A stretch of 64,000 bases of DNA, taken from NCBI RefSeq assembly GCF_000744705.1, contig NZ_JQML01000001.1, positions 5,962,017 to 6,026,016 on the forward strand, written 5' to 3'. Shown here in pieces: positions 1-8,343 of the stretch (positions are counted from its first letter, which is position 1; each line of letters begins with the position of its first letter). This DNA comes from Streptacidiphilus albus JL83. GTDB lineage: Bacteria > Actinomycetota > Actinomycetes > Streptomycetales > Streptomycetaceae. The notes below the pieces were generated by a model. It saw only the letters and a list, made by a program, of their open reading frames with translations, had not been told where the DNA came from and made no database searches. The position numbers and the translations under genes are program-made.

Positions 1-901
1 GGCGGTGACCGAGCGGATCCAGATCCGGGCGGGCAGTGTGGTCACCCCGCTGCACCCCGCCGTCCGGGTGGTCGAGGACTTCGCCATGGTCGACGGCCTC
101 TCCGGGGGCCGGGTGGCGATCTCGGTCGGCTCCGGCTGGAACGTCAACGACTTCGTGATCGCGCCCGAGCAGTTCGCGGGACGGCGGGAGCGGCTGACCG
201 CCGATGTGACGGCGATCCGGGAGGCCTGGCGGAGCGGCGCCTGGACCGGGCCGGACCCGCTCGGCAAGGAGGTCACCGTGTCGGTGTACCCCCGCCCGGT
301 CCAGGAGGAGCTGGAGATCTGGATCACCGCCTCGCGCAGCGAGGGCACCTTCCGCGAGGCCGGCCGGCTCGGCTGCAACATCCTCACCCACCTGGAGAAC
401 CAGGACCCGGAGTCGCTCGCCGACAAGGTCCGGATCTACCGCGAGGCCCGGGCCGAGTTCGGGCACGCCGGCCCCGGCCGGATCACCGTGATGATGCACA
501 CCTACCTGGCGGCGGACTCCGCCGAGGCCCGGCGCACGGGCGGCGGCTGGCTCAAGCAGTACCTGCTGACCGCGATCGACCTGGAGGCCCGCGCGGTCGA
601 CGCCGGCGGCCGGATGAGCGGCGGCAAGGAGGGCCGCGAGGTCCTCGCCGCGGCATCCGCCCAGTCCAAGCTCGCCGACCTCGGCGTCAACCGCTACCTG
701 GCCGGCAACTCGCTGATCGGCACCGTGGACGAGTGCGTCGCCACCGCCGAACGGCTGCGCGCGGCCGGGGCCGACGAGATCGCCTGCCTGGTCGACTTCG
801 TCGGCGACCCCGGGCAGGTACTGGAGTCGCTGGAGCACCTGGGCGCGGTCCGCAAGCACTTCGCCGGCGGCTCCGACGTCCGTCGGACCGACCCGAACTG
901 A
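1..901 (+). CDS. Luciferase-like (LLM class) flavin-dependent monooxygenase, 5'-truncated by the window edge
   Basis: The reading frame is open to the first base, and 299 codons are visible against about 350 for the family, so the N-terminus is missing. The residues after the GTG at position 5 (TERIQIRAGSVVTPLHP) are an internal strand of a TIM-barrel luciferase-like protein, not a natural start. The GGRVAISVGSGW and ITASRSEGTFREAGRLG segments resemble MupA/Atu3671-type FMN-dependent monooxygenases, which use FMNH2 and O2 to oxidise a carrier-bound or late-stage substrate. A flavin reductase follows after 35 bases, which fits a two-component monooxygenase like LanZ5/LanZ4 of landomycin. The family call is firm; the substrate is unknown. 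Confidence 0.72.
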   Translation, partial: AVTERIQIRAGSVVTPLHPAVRVVEDFAMVDGLSGGRVAISVGSGWNVNDFVIAPEQFAGRRERLTADVTAIREAWRSGAWTGPDPLGKEVTVSVYPRPVQEELEIWITASRSEGTFREAGRLGCNILTHLENQDPESLADKVRIYREARAEFGHAGPGRITVMMHTYLAADSAEARRTGGGWLKQYLLTAIDLEARAVDAGGRMSGGKEGREVLAAASAQSKLADLGVNRYLAGNSLIGTVDECVATAERLRAAGADEIACLVDFVGDPGQVLESLEHLGAVRKHFAGGSDVRRTDPN

Positions 902-936
902 CGACCACTGCCCGGAAGCCTGGAGGACCACACACC

Positions 937-1551
937 GTGCCGACGATCCTGGCTGTCTCCGGCAGCCCCTCGCTCCCCTCGTTCACCCATGAGGTGCTGG
1001 CCCTGGCCTGCGCCCCGCTCACGGCGCGCGGCCTGCGCGTCGACACCCTCGCCCTCCGCGAGCTCCCGGCGCAGGCGCTGCTGGCCGCCGACGGCGGAGA
1101 CCCGGCCGTCGCCGACGCCGTGGCCCGACTGGAGGCGGCGGACGCCGTCGTGCTGGCGACGCCCGTCTACAAGGCCGCGTACTCGGGCCTGCTGAAGACC
1201 TTCCTCGACCTGCTGCCGCAGCACGCGCTGGCCGGCAAGGTCGTGCTGCCGCTGGCCACCGGCGGGTCCATGGCCCACGCCCTGGCGCTGGACTACGGGC
1301 TCCGGCCGGTACTGATGTCGATGGCGCCGGCGGCGGTCGCCAACGCCGTCTTCGTCCACGCCGAGTCCGCGCTGCGCGGCCCGGAGGGGCTGCGCGGGCT
1401 GGAGCCGGACACCCGCACCCGCCTGGACCAGGCGGCCGAGGGCTTCGCCGACCTGCTCGACGCGCTCGCCCTGCACGCCCTGCTGAACGAGGCGGTGACG
1501 GACGACCTGGTGACGGCCGAGCGGTTGGCCGGCCTCCGTCAGGCAGCCTGA
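937..1551 (+). CDS. NADPH-dependent FMN reductase (SsuE-like)
   Basis: This 204-residue flavodoxin-fold protein starts at GTG 937, ten bases after a GGAGGA ribosome binding site; the longer open frame from 733 lies inside the preceding gene and is rejected. The N-terminal ILAVSGSPSLPSFT is the phosphate-binding loop of the NADPH-dependent FMN reductase family. The VVLATPVYKAAYSGLLKTFLDLLP segment is the second flavin-contacting stretch, very close to SsuE. It should reduce free FMN and hand FMNH2 to a partner oxygenase, most simply the luciferase-like monooxygenase directly upstream in the same transcript. Confidence 0.85.
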   Translation: MPTILAVSGSPSLPSFTHEVLALACAPLTARGLRVDTLALRELPAQALLAADGGDPAVADAVARLEAADAVVLATPVYKAAYSGLLKTFLDLLPQHALAGKVVLPLATGGSMAHALALDYGLRPVLMSMAPAAVANAVFVHAESALRGPEGLRGLEPDTRTRLDQAAEGFADLLDALALHALLNEAVTDDLVTAERLAGLRQAA

Positions 1552-1574
1552 ACGACCCCGGAGCACCGGCGGAA

Positions 1575-1591
1575 ATCGAGGAATCCTCGAT
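1575..1591. promoter_or_regulatory. 17-bp perfect palindrome upstream of rmlA, candidate operator
   Basis: The sequence reads ATCGAGGA-A-TCCTCGAT, a perfect 8+1+8 palindrome. It sits 73 bases before the rmlA start in the 112-base gap that separates the monooxygenase pair from the deoxysugar genes. The position suits an operator or transcription-factor site. It is too short to be a convincing terminator and no T-run follows. Confidence 0.4.
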
Positions 1592-1663
1592 CGGCCGCCC
1601 CCATGGTCACCCTGGTCCCGCAGAGCGCGGGGCGCATCCCTGACACAGAGAAGAGGAGTCCCG

Positions 1664-2731
1664 ATGAAGGCTCTTGTCCTGTCCGGCGGACTGGGAACCC
1701 GCCTCCGACCCTTCAGCTACTCGATGCCCAAACAGCTGATACCCATCGCCAACCGGCCGGTCCTGGAGCACGTCCTGGAGAACATCCGGGAGACCGGGGT
1801 CACCGACATCGGCATCATCGTCGGCGACCGCGAGGCGGAGATCTTCGCCGCCCTCGGCGACGGCTCCCAGCTGGGCGTGCGGATCACCTACTTCCGCCAG
1901 GACGCGCCGCTCGGGCTCGCCCACTGCGTGTCCATCGCCCGGACCTTCCTCGGCGAGGACGACTTCCTGATGTACCTCGGCGACAACATGCTCACCGCCG
2001 GCGTCACCGAGGCCGCCGAGCAGTTCCGCGACCGGCGCCCCGCCGCACAGGTCGTGGTCCAGAAGGTCGCCGACCCGCGCGCCTTCGGCGTCGCCGAGGT
2101 CGACGCGGACGGCGTGGTGCAGCGCCTGGTCGAGAAGCCGCAGTACCCGGCCGGCGACCTCGCGCTGATCGGCGTCTACTTCTTCACCCCGGCGATCCAC
2201 CGCGCGGTGGCCGCGATCGTCCCCAGCGCCCGCGGCGAACTGGAGATCACCGACGCCATCCAGTGGCTGGTCGACGCCGGGGCGGAGGTCAGGGCCCACG
2301 AGTACACCGGCTACTGGAAGGACACCGGCCGGGTCGAGGACGTCCTCGACTGCAACCGGGAGCTGCTGGACCAGCTGGTCCGCTCCATCGACGGCGCGGT
2401 CGACGACGAGAGCCTGCTCATCGGCCCGGTCGTGGTCGAGGCCGGGGCCAAGGTGGTCAGGTCCACGATCGAGGGCCCGGCGATCGTCGGGGCGGACAGC
2501 GTCATCGAGGACAGCTGCATCGGTCCGCACACCTCCATCGGCGACGAGTGCGTGCTGCGCGGCAGCAGCGTCTCCTACTCCATCGTCCTGGACCGGGCCT
2601 CGCTGTCCGGCGTCGAGGGCCTCCACGGCTCCGTCGTCGGCCGGTCCGCCGCCGTCAGCGGCAACGACTCCGGTCAGCGGACGCTCAAGCTCGTGGTCGG
2701 CGACCACACCCAGGTCGAGGTGGCGGCATGA
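1664..2731 (+). CDS. rmlA: Glucose-1-phosphate thymidylyltransferase, long form
   Basis: The 355-residue enzyme makes dTDP-D-glucose from dTTP and glucose-1-phosphate, the first step of deoxysugar biosynthesis. The nucleotide-binding signature GGLGTRLRP lies at residues 8-16 and PKQLIPIANRP follows at about 22. The extra 60 or so C-terminal residues form a hexapeptide-like beta-helix with repeated I/V-x-G-x units, placing it in the longer StrD-type group found in antibiotic clusters rather than the 290-residue housekeeping form. A GAAGAGGAG ribosome binding site precedes the ATG. The stop overlaps the start of rmlB (ATGA), so the two are translationally coupled. Confidence 0.95.
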   Translation: MKALVLSGGLGTRLRPFSYSMPKQLIPIANRPVLEHVLENIRETGVTDIGIIVGDREAEIFAALGDGSQLGVRITYFRQDAPLGLAHCVSIARTFLGEDDFLMYLGDNMLTAGVTEAAEQFRDRRPAAQVVVQKVADPRAFGVAEVDADGVVQRLVEKPQYPAGDLALIGVYFFTPAIHRAVAAIVPSARGELEITDAIQWLVDAGAEVRAHEYTGYWKDTGRVEDVLDCNRELLDQLVRSIDGAVDDESLLIGPVVVEAGAKVVRSTIEGPAIVGADSVIEDSCIGPHTSIGDECVLRGSSVSYSIVLDRASLSGVEGLHGSVVGRSAAVSGNDSGQRTLKLVVGDHTQVEVAA

Positions 2732-3711
2732 GAGTCCTGGTCACCGGCGGCGCCGGCTTCATCGGCTCCCACTACGTCCGCACCATGCTCGACGGCGGAT
2801 ACCCCGGCTACGAGGACGCCCGGATCACCGTCCTGGACGCGCTCACCTACGCCGGCAACCGCGACAACCTGCCGGCCCACCACCCCCGGCTGGAGTTCGT
2901 CCGGGGCGACATCTGCGATCTGCCGCTGCTGCTGCAACTCCTGCCGGGACACGACGCGGTGGTGCACTTCGCCGCCGAGTCCCATGTGGACCGCTCGCTG
3001 CTCTCGGCGGCCGAGTTCGTCCGCACCAACGTCGGCGGCACCCAGAACCTGCTCGACGCCTGTCTGCAGACCGGCGTCCGCAGGATCGTCCACGTCTCCA
3101 CCGACGAGGTCTACGGCTCGATCGCCGAGGGCTCCTGGACGGAGGAGTGGCCGCTGCTGCCGAACTCCCCCTACGCCGCCTCCAAGGCCGGCTCCGACCT
3201 GGTCGCCCGCGCCTACTGGCGGACCCACGGCCTGGACATCTCGATCACCCGCTGCTCCAACAACTACGGCCCCTACCAGCACCCCGAGAAGCTGATCCCG
3301 CTGTTCGTCACCTCGCTGCTGGAGGGCGGGACGGTGCCGCTCTACGGCGACGGGGCCAACGTCCGCGAGTGGCTCCACGTCGACGACCACTGCCGGGCGA
3401 TCCAGCTGGTCCTGACGGCCGGCCGCTCCGGCGAGATCTACAACGTCGGCGGCGGCAACGAGATGACCAACCTGCAGATGACCGAGGACCTGCTGGCCCT
3501 CTGCGGGGCCGACTGGAGCAGCGTCCGCCGGGTCGCCGACCGCAAGGGCCACGACCTGCGCTACTCGCTGGACGAGAGCAAGATCCGCGACGAGCTCGGC
3601 TACCGGCCGCAGATCCCCTTCGCCCGGGGGTTGGCCGAGACGGTCGAGTGGTACCGGTCCAACCCCAACTGGTGGAAGAGCATCAGGACGACCCACAGGG
3701 AGCAGGCATGA
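2728..3711 (+). CDS. rmlB: dTDP-glucose 4,6-dehydratase
   Basis: The 327-residue extended SDR converts dTDP-glucose to dTDP-4-keto-6-deoxyglucose, the branch point for all 6-deoxysugars. It shows the NAD-binding GGAGFIGS at residues 7-14, the family catalytic triad segment STDEVYG at about 123-129, and YAASK at about 150. The length is typical. It overlaps rmlA by four bases upstream and the flavin hydroxylase by four bases downstream, so this is one operon. The longer open frame from 1603 reads antisense or shifted sequence through rmlA and is rejected. Confidence 0.95.
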   Translation: MRVLVTGGAGFIGSHYVRTMLDGGYPGYEDARITVLDALTYAGNRDNLPAHHPRLEFVRGDICDLPLLLQLLPGHDAVVHFAAESHVDRSLLSAAEFVRTNVGGTQNLLDACLQTGVRRIVHVSTDEVYGSIAEGSWTEEWPLLPNSPYAASKAGSDLVARAYWRTHGLDISITRCSNNYGPYQHPEKLIPLFVTSLLEGGTVPLYGDGANVREWLHVDDHCRAIQLVLTAGRSGEIYNVGGGNEMTNLQMTEDLLALCGADWSSVRRVADRKGHDLRYSLDESKIRDELGYRPQIPFARGLAETVEWYRSNPNWWKSIRTTHREQA

Positions 3712-5384
3712 CCGTCGATCACTGGACGCCGGAAGCCCTGCCGCAGGTCCTGGTGGCCGGGGCCGGACCGGTCGGACTGACCATCGCCCACGAACTCGCC
3801 CGCCACGGCGTGCGGGTCCGCCTGGTGGACGCCGCCAAGGGGCCCGCCAGCACCAGCCGCGCCCTGGCCACCCATGCCCGGACCCTGGAGACGTACGACC
3901 AGATGGGCGTCCTGCAGGACCTGCTCCCGCGGGGGCAGCGGGTCGAGCACTTCACGCTGCACCAGAACGGCGGACGCCTGATCCGCTTCGACACCGACTA
4001 CACCCACCTGCCCACCCGTTTCCCCTTCACCCTGATGGTCGACCAGGTGGTGACCGAGCGGGTGCTCCGCGAGGCCGCCGCCCGGCGCGGGGTGCGGGTC
4101 GAATGGGGCGTCGAGCTGGGCGAGTTCGAGCAGGTCGAGGGCGGGGTCAGGGCCGTGCTGCGACACCCGGACGGGCGGACCGAGACGGTCGGGTCCGACT
4201 GGCTGATCGGAGCCGACGGCGGCCACAGCACCGTCCGCAAGCAGCTCGGCCTGCAGCTCGTCGGCGACAGCAACGAGACCTGGCTGATCGCCGACGCGGT
4301 CGTCGACTGCGACCTGCCGAGGGACAGCATCCACTGGATCCGCACCCCGCGCGGCACGGTGATGATGGTGCCCTTCCCCGACCCCGGCAAGTGGCGGCTG
4401 CTGGACACCGCCGAGGTCTCCTACGACGGCGACGACACCCTGGTCGCCCGTCGGTTCGCGGAGAAGATCAGCTCCGGCATCGGCGCCCGGGCCCTGGTCG
4501 AGCCGCCGACCTGGGTGTCGGTGTTCACCATCCAGCAGCGCATGATCCCCTCGATGCGGGTCGGCCGCTGCTTCGTCGCCGGCGACGCCGCCCACGTCCA
4601 CAGCCCCGCCTCCGGCCAGGGCATGAACACCGGCGTCCAGGACGCCTACAACCTGTCCTGGAAGCTCGCCGCGGTGATCCACGACCGGGCGGACGAGGAA
4701 CTGCTGGACACCTACTCCGCCGAGCGGGTGCCGGTGGGGGCCGAGCTGCTGGCCTCCACCCGGATGGCGACCGTGCTGGTGCAGCTGCGCAACCGCTACG
4801 CGGCGGCGGCGCTGCGGGTCCTGCTGACCTTCGTCCGCTCGGTGCCGCCGCTCAAGTCGAAGATCCAGCGGAAGATCATGGGCGGGATGTCCGCCCTCGA
4901 CCTCCGCTACACCGAGAGCCCGCTCACCCTCCCCGACGACCCCGGCGGCGCGCTCGTCGCCGGCGCCAGGGCGGCCCGGGTCACCGCGGAGGACTTCGCC
5001 GGCTCCACCGGATGGCGCGAGTTCATCGCCGAACTCCGCACCGGCGAGTGGACGCTGCTGGCCTTCGCCGGCCCCCGGGAGTACCCGGAGCTGCACCGGA
5101 TCGCCGAGAACCTCGGCGGCACCCTCTCGGTCCGCACGGTCTACCCCGGACCGGACGACGCCGGCCCCTGCGCCGCCCCCGGACCCCTGTCCGACCCCGG
5201 CGACCTGCTGCGGGACGGCCTCGCGGCCGAGCCCGGCAGCTGGCTGCTGATCCGCCCGGACGGCTACCTCGCCGCCCGCGGCACGGACCTGCGCACCAAC
5301 CCGCCCGAGCGGGCCCTGGCCGACCTGGGAATCCGGGTCGGGTCGCGGCGGCCCGAGCACGTCGGCTCGGACCCGCTCGGTTGA
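3708..5384 (+). CDS. FAD-dependent aromatic hydroxylase (PHBH fold)
   Basis: The 558-residue flavoprotein has GAGPVG (dinucleotide-binding GxGxxG) at residues 18-23, the GADGGHSTVR motif near 168 and the FAD ribityl-binding GDAAHVHSP at about 288. The PASGQGMNTGVQDAYNLSWKLA segment that follows is typical of the group A monooxygenases that hydroxylate aromatic polyketides (RdmE, PgaE and UrdE-like). A C-terminal thioredoxin-like extension follows after residue 400. The start overlaps the rmlB stop (ATGA). It most likely hydroxylates or oxidatively rearranges the polyketide aglycone; the exact site cannot be read from sequence. Confidence 0.88.
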   Translation: MTVDHWTPEALPQVLVAGAGPVGLTIAHELARHGVRVRLVDAAKGPASTSRALATHARTLETYDQMGVLQDLLPRGQRVEHFTLHQNGGRLIRFDTDYTHLPTRFPFTLMVDQVVTERVLREAAARRGVRVEWGVELGEFEQVEGGVRAVLRHPDGRTETVGSDWLIGADGGHSTVRKQLGLQLVGDSNETWLIADAVVDCDLPRDSIHWIRTPRGTVMMVPFPDPGKWRLLDTAEVSYDGDDTLVARRFAEKISSGIGARALVEPPTWVSVFTIQQRMIPSMRVGRCFVAGDAAHVHSPASGQGMNTGVQDAYNLSWKLAAVIHDRADEELLDTYSAERVPVGAELLASTRMATVLVQLRNRYAAAALRVLLTFVRSVPPLKSKIQRKIMGGMSALDLRYTESPLTLPDDPGGALVAGARAARVTAEDFAGSTGWREFIAELRTGEWTLLAFAGPREYPELHRIAENLGGTLSVRTVYPGPDDAGPCAAPGPLSDPGDLLRDGLAAEPGSWLLIRPDGYLAARGTDLRTNPPERALADLGIRVGSRRPEHVGSDPLG

Positions 5385-5462
5385 GAGCGATCGTCGGTCC
5401 GAGCCCTCGCCCTGCTGTCGCACTCGATCCTCCGCTCCCTCCCAACCGATCAGGACTCAGCC

Positions 5463-6251
5463 ATGGACATAGTGGGAAACGGCTTTCTCGCCCGGAGCCT
5501 CCTTCCGATCGCCGATCGTCACCCGGACACCGTGGCACTCGCCGCCGGGGTCTCCTGGGCGGACGGAACCTCGGAAGCGGACTTCGCCCGGGAGTCCGAC
5601 CTCCTCCGCAGCGTCGCGCGGAACTGCGTCGAAACCGGTCGCCGCCTGCTGTTCTTCTCGACCGCGTCCAGCGGCATGTACGGGCTGGGCGCCGGCCCGG
5701 CCCGTGAGGACGACCCAGCCGCCCCGCCGACCCCCTACGGCCGCCACAAGCTGGCCATGGAAGAGCAGTTGGCCGAGTCCGGGGCGGACCACCTGATCAT
5801 CAGGCTCAGCCACATGGTCGGCCCCGGCCAGCCCTCGCACCAGCTGATCCCGGTGCTGGTCCGGCAGATCGGCTCGGGCACGGTGCACATCCACCGCGGC
5901 GCGACGCGCGACCTGATCAGGGCCGACGACGCAGTGCTGCTGATCGACCGACTGCTGTCCCTGGGCCTGCGCCGGGACACGGTGAACGTCGCCTGCGGCC
6001 ACGCCGCGAGCGTCGAGCTGATCATCAACCAGCTGGAGCGGATGCTCGGGGTCCGGGCGCACCGGGAGTACCGGACCTCGGGCGCCTCGACGGAGGTCTG
6101 CGTCGACCGGCTCCGCTCCCTGGTCCCCGAGGTGGAGGGGCTCGGCTTCGGCGCCGACTACTACCGACGCGCCCTCCTGGCCTTCCCGCTGGAGGTCGCC
6201 AGGTCGGGAGCCACGACTCGACCGGCGCTCAAGTCGGCGCTGCCAGTGTGA
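5463..6251 (+). CDS. NAD-dependent epimerase/dehydratase-like protein (short, divergent SDR)
   Basis: The 262-residue product begins MDIVGNGFLARSL, a reduced form of the GxxGxxG nucleotide-binding loop. It keeps the STASSGMYG catalytic strand and YGRHK (the YxxxK pair) at about residues 97-101. It is about 50 residues shorter than typical extended SDRs. In a deoxysugar operon this class usually acts as a dTDP-4-keto-6-deoxyhexose 4-ketoreductase or a C-4/C-5 modifying enzyme. Because a second such protein lies at 7210, which of the two performs the 4-keto reduction is open. A GATCAGGA ribosome binding region precedes the ATG. Confidence 0.7.
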   Translation: MDIVGNGFLARSLLPIADRHPDTVALAAGVSWADGTSEADFARESDLLRSVARNCVETGRRLLFFSTASSGMYGLGAGPAREDDPAAPPTPYGRHKLAMEEQLAESGADHLIIRLSHMVGPGQPSHQLIPVLVRQIGSGTVHIHRGATRDLIRADDAVLLIDRLLSLGLRRDTVNVACGHAASVELIINQLERMLGVRAHREYRTSGASTEVCVDRLRSLVPEVEGLGFGADYYRRALLAFPLEVARSGATTRPALKSALPV

Positions 6252-6292
6252 AGCAGAGAGCTTCCGTCACCGGAACGAAGAAGGAGAACCTC

Positions 6293-7015
6293 ATGAGGAA
6301 AGCCGTCACGGGCGGCCCGACCGCGCAGCCGGTGCGGGAGCAGAGCCAGCTCGGGTCTGCCCTCCGCCCCCTGCTCATCGATGTCGCGATCCCGCTGGTG
6401 CTGTACTACGTCCTGCACGGCGGAGCGAAGCTCGGCACGGTCGAGTCGCTGTTCATCAGCAGCGTCGTGCCCGGACTGCGGACGGTCGTCGCACTGGTGC
6501 GTGAACGTTCGATCAACGGGCTGGCCCTGCTGATGTTCGTGGTCACCCTGGCCGGCGCGGCCATCAGCGTGATCACCGGCGACGCCCGGCTGATGCTGGC
6601 CAAGGAGTCGCTGGGGACCGGCGTGATCGGGCTGTCCATCGGATGGTCCGCGTTCACCAGCCAGCCGCTGATGAACAACGCCATCCGCCCCTTCATGACG
6701 AAGGGCGCGGCCGCCAAGGAGGCCGCCTGGCAGGCGCTGAACGAGACCTCGCCCGAGTTCCGCCGCTCGCTGTCGCGGGTGAGCCTGCTCTGGGGCGTCG
6801 GCCTGCTGAGCGACTGCGTGCTGCGGGTCGTCGGTGCGTTCACCCTCCCGGTGAGCACCATGGTCTGGATGTCCACGGTGATCCTGGTCGCGGCCATCGG
6901 CGTCCTGGTCGCCGGGACCGGCGTGGTGTCCGACCGCGCCGAGAAGCTGCTGGAGGCGCAGAGCGCGGAGAAGGTGGAGGACGGGCTCCCGGCCGCGGTC
7001 AGGACCGCGGCCTGA
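6293..7015 (+). CDS. VC0807-like integral membrane protein
   Basis: The 240-residue protein has about five to six hydrophobic segments (LLIDVAIPLVLYYVL, LALLMFVVTLAGAAISV, VSLLWGVGLLSDCVL, MVWMSTVILVAAIGVLVAG). It resembles the VC0807 family, whose function is unknown. The ATG at 6293 is chosen because AAGGAG lies six bases upstream; the in-frame GTG at 6248 overlaps the previous stop but lacks such a site. Its placement inside the tailoring operon suggests a cluster-linked role, for example in export or membrane tethering, but nothing in the sequence proves this. Confidence 0.65.
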   Translation: MRKAVTGGPTAQPVREQSQLGSALRPLLIDVAIPLVLYYVLHGGAKLGTVESLFISSVVPGLRTVVALVRERSINGLALLMFVVTLAGAAISVITGDARLMLAKESLGTGVIGLSIGWSAFTSQPLMNNAIRPFMTKGAAAKEAAWQALNETSPEFRRSLSRVSLLWGVGLLSDCVLRVVGAFTLPVSTMVWMSTVILVAAIGVLVAGTGVVSDRAEKLLEAQSAEKVEDGLPAAVRTAA

Positions 7016-7092
7016 CCGACCCGACCGGCAGAGCCGGACGAGCACCGACGAGCAGCGCGCGAGAGCAGCGCGGAAGAGCAGTACGGATACAG

Positions 7093-7133
7093 CGCCGACC
7101 GGTCCCGCAGTCACTGCGGCGAGCCGGTCGGCG
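7093..7133. terminator. Strong two-part hairpin, probable terminator
   Basis: A perfect 10-bp outer stem (CGCCGACCGG with CCGGTCGGCG) encloses a perfect 6-bp inner stem (CCGCAG-TCA-CTGCGG). The sequence GCGTTTCGTC follows the hairpin. It lies 78 bases after the membrane protein gene and before the next ribosome binding site, so it probably ends or attenuates the upstream transcript. Confidence 0.6.
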
Positions 7134-7143
7134 GCGTTTCGTC

Positions 7144-7175
7144 AGTCATCAAGTCATCGAGTCATCGAGTTCGAG
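7144..7175 (+). repeat. Short direct repeats (AGTCATCR x3, overlapping three TCGAG)
   Basis: Three adjacent 8-mers (AGTCATCA, AGTCATCG, AGTCATCG) run from 7144 to 7167. Three TCGAG pentamers occur at 7157, 7165 and 7171. The array lies 35-66 bases upstream of the ATG at 7210, where a promoter or activator site would be. SARP activators bind TCGAG-type heptamers, but usually at 11-base spacing, which is not seen here. Confidence 0.45.
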
Positions 7176-7209
7176 TCGTCGCGTCACGGCGCACGAGAGG
7201 AGCAGTGAC

Positions 7210-8343
7210 ATGGCCGTCAACGGCCCGACCGCCCACCCCGGTCACCCCGTCCGAACGGTGGCGGTGCTCGGCAGCACCGGATTCCTCGGCGCACAGGTCT
7301 GCACGACCCTGGAGGCAGCCGGCCTCACCGTCCACCGGATCACCCGCGACCGGCTGGACCTGGCCGAGGCCACTCCCGAGCGGCTGGCGGAGGTCCTGGC
7401 CCGCTGCGCGCCCGAGGTCGTGGTCAACGCCGCCGGCGCGGTCTGGGGAGTGACGGACCAGCAGATGAGACTCCTCAACGAGGAGGTGCCCCGGGCCCTG
7501 GCCGGGGCCGCCGGCCTGCTGCCGCGCCCGTTCCGGATCGTCCACCCGGGTTCCGTCCACGAGTACGGCCCCACGCCGCCCGGCGGGCCGGTGACCGAGG
7601 ACCGGCGGCCCGAGCCCGTCGGCTTCTACGGGCGGACCAAGGCGCGGGGCAGCCGGGCGGTGGTCGCCGCCGGCGGGGTGGTGCTGCGGCTGTCCAATGT
7701 GATCGGCCCGGGGGCCCCCGCCGACAGCCTGCCGGGGGTGGTGGCCCGCCAGCTCGCCCTGGCCGCGGCGGAGGCCGCCGCCGGACGTCCGGTCCCGGAG
7801 CTCCGGCTGGCGCCGCTGGTGTCCTACCGGGACTTCGTGGACGTCAGAGACGCGGCCGACGCGGTGTCCGCGGCGGCGCTGGCGACCTGTACCGGGCGGG
7901 TGTTCAACATCGCCGCCGGGGAGCCGGTCCCGGTGCGGCTGCTGGTCCGGCGGATGGTCGAGCTGTCCGGGCTGCCGGTACGGATCGTGGAGGAGGGCGT
8001 GGCGGGCAACCCGCGCGGCGGCGCCGACCGGCAGCTCCTGGACGTCTCGGCGGCCGGCCGGGACCTGGGCTGGCGTCCGCGCCGTTCGCTCGACCGCTCG
8101 CTGCGGGACCTGCTCGCCCCCATCGGACTTCCAGGGGCGTTCGAGCCCACCGGTGCAAGGTCAAGGGACAGCGGGCCGCGGCCGGAGTGCCGAACCGAAC
8201 AGAGAGGCAGCGAAGATGACCGATCAGAAGGCTCTAGTGCTCGACGAGGTGCGGAAGTACCACGAGGAGCAGCGGAACAATCGCCCGTTCGAGCCCGGCG
8301 TCACCGAGATCTGGCCGTCGGGGGCGGTGCTGGAGGCAGATGA
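7210..8343 (+). CDS. NAD-dependent epimerase/dehydratase, probable dTDP-4-keto-6-deoxyhexose 4-ketoreductase
   Basis: The extended SDR has GSTGFLG near residues 20-26, a PGSVHEYG catalytic strand near 115 and YGRTK near 138. It is related to the 4-ketoreductases of trideoxysugar pathways. The ATG follows AGGAGCAGTGAC. The recognisable domain ends near residue 310 (LRDLLAPIG), but the frame stays open to 8343. This adds about 65 arginine- and serine-rich residues and overlaps the next gene by 128 bases. The overlap is unusual in this operon, where 4-base overlaps are the rule, so a late frameshift or an artefactual extension is possible. Confidence 0.75.
   Translation: MAVNGPTAHPGHPVRTVAVLGSTGFLGAQVCTTLEAAGLTVHRITRDRLDLAEATPERLAEVLARCAPEVVVNAAGAVWGVTDQQMRLLNEEVPRALAGAAGLLPRPFRIVHPGSVHEYGPTPPGGPVTEDRRPEPVGFYGRTKARGSRAVVAAGGVVLRLSNVIGPGAPADSLPGVVARQLALAAAEAAAGRPVPELRLAPLVSYRDFVDVRDAADAVSAAALATCTGRVFNIAAGEPVPVRLLVRRMVELSGLPVRIVEEGVAGNPRGGADRQLLDVSAAGRDLGWRPRRSLDRSLRDLLAPIGLPGAFEPTGARSRDSGPRPECRTEQRGSEDDRSEGSSARRGAEVPRGAAEQSPVRARRHRDLAVGGGAGGR

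Noticed and set aside
694-1566. Long antisense open frames opposite real genes (e.g. 694-1566, 2674-3696, 11770-14721, 19936-22839)
   Set aside because: They lie opposite convincing genes, have low-complexity Arg/Gly/Ala composition and no ribosome binding site; high GC content creates such shadows.
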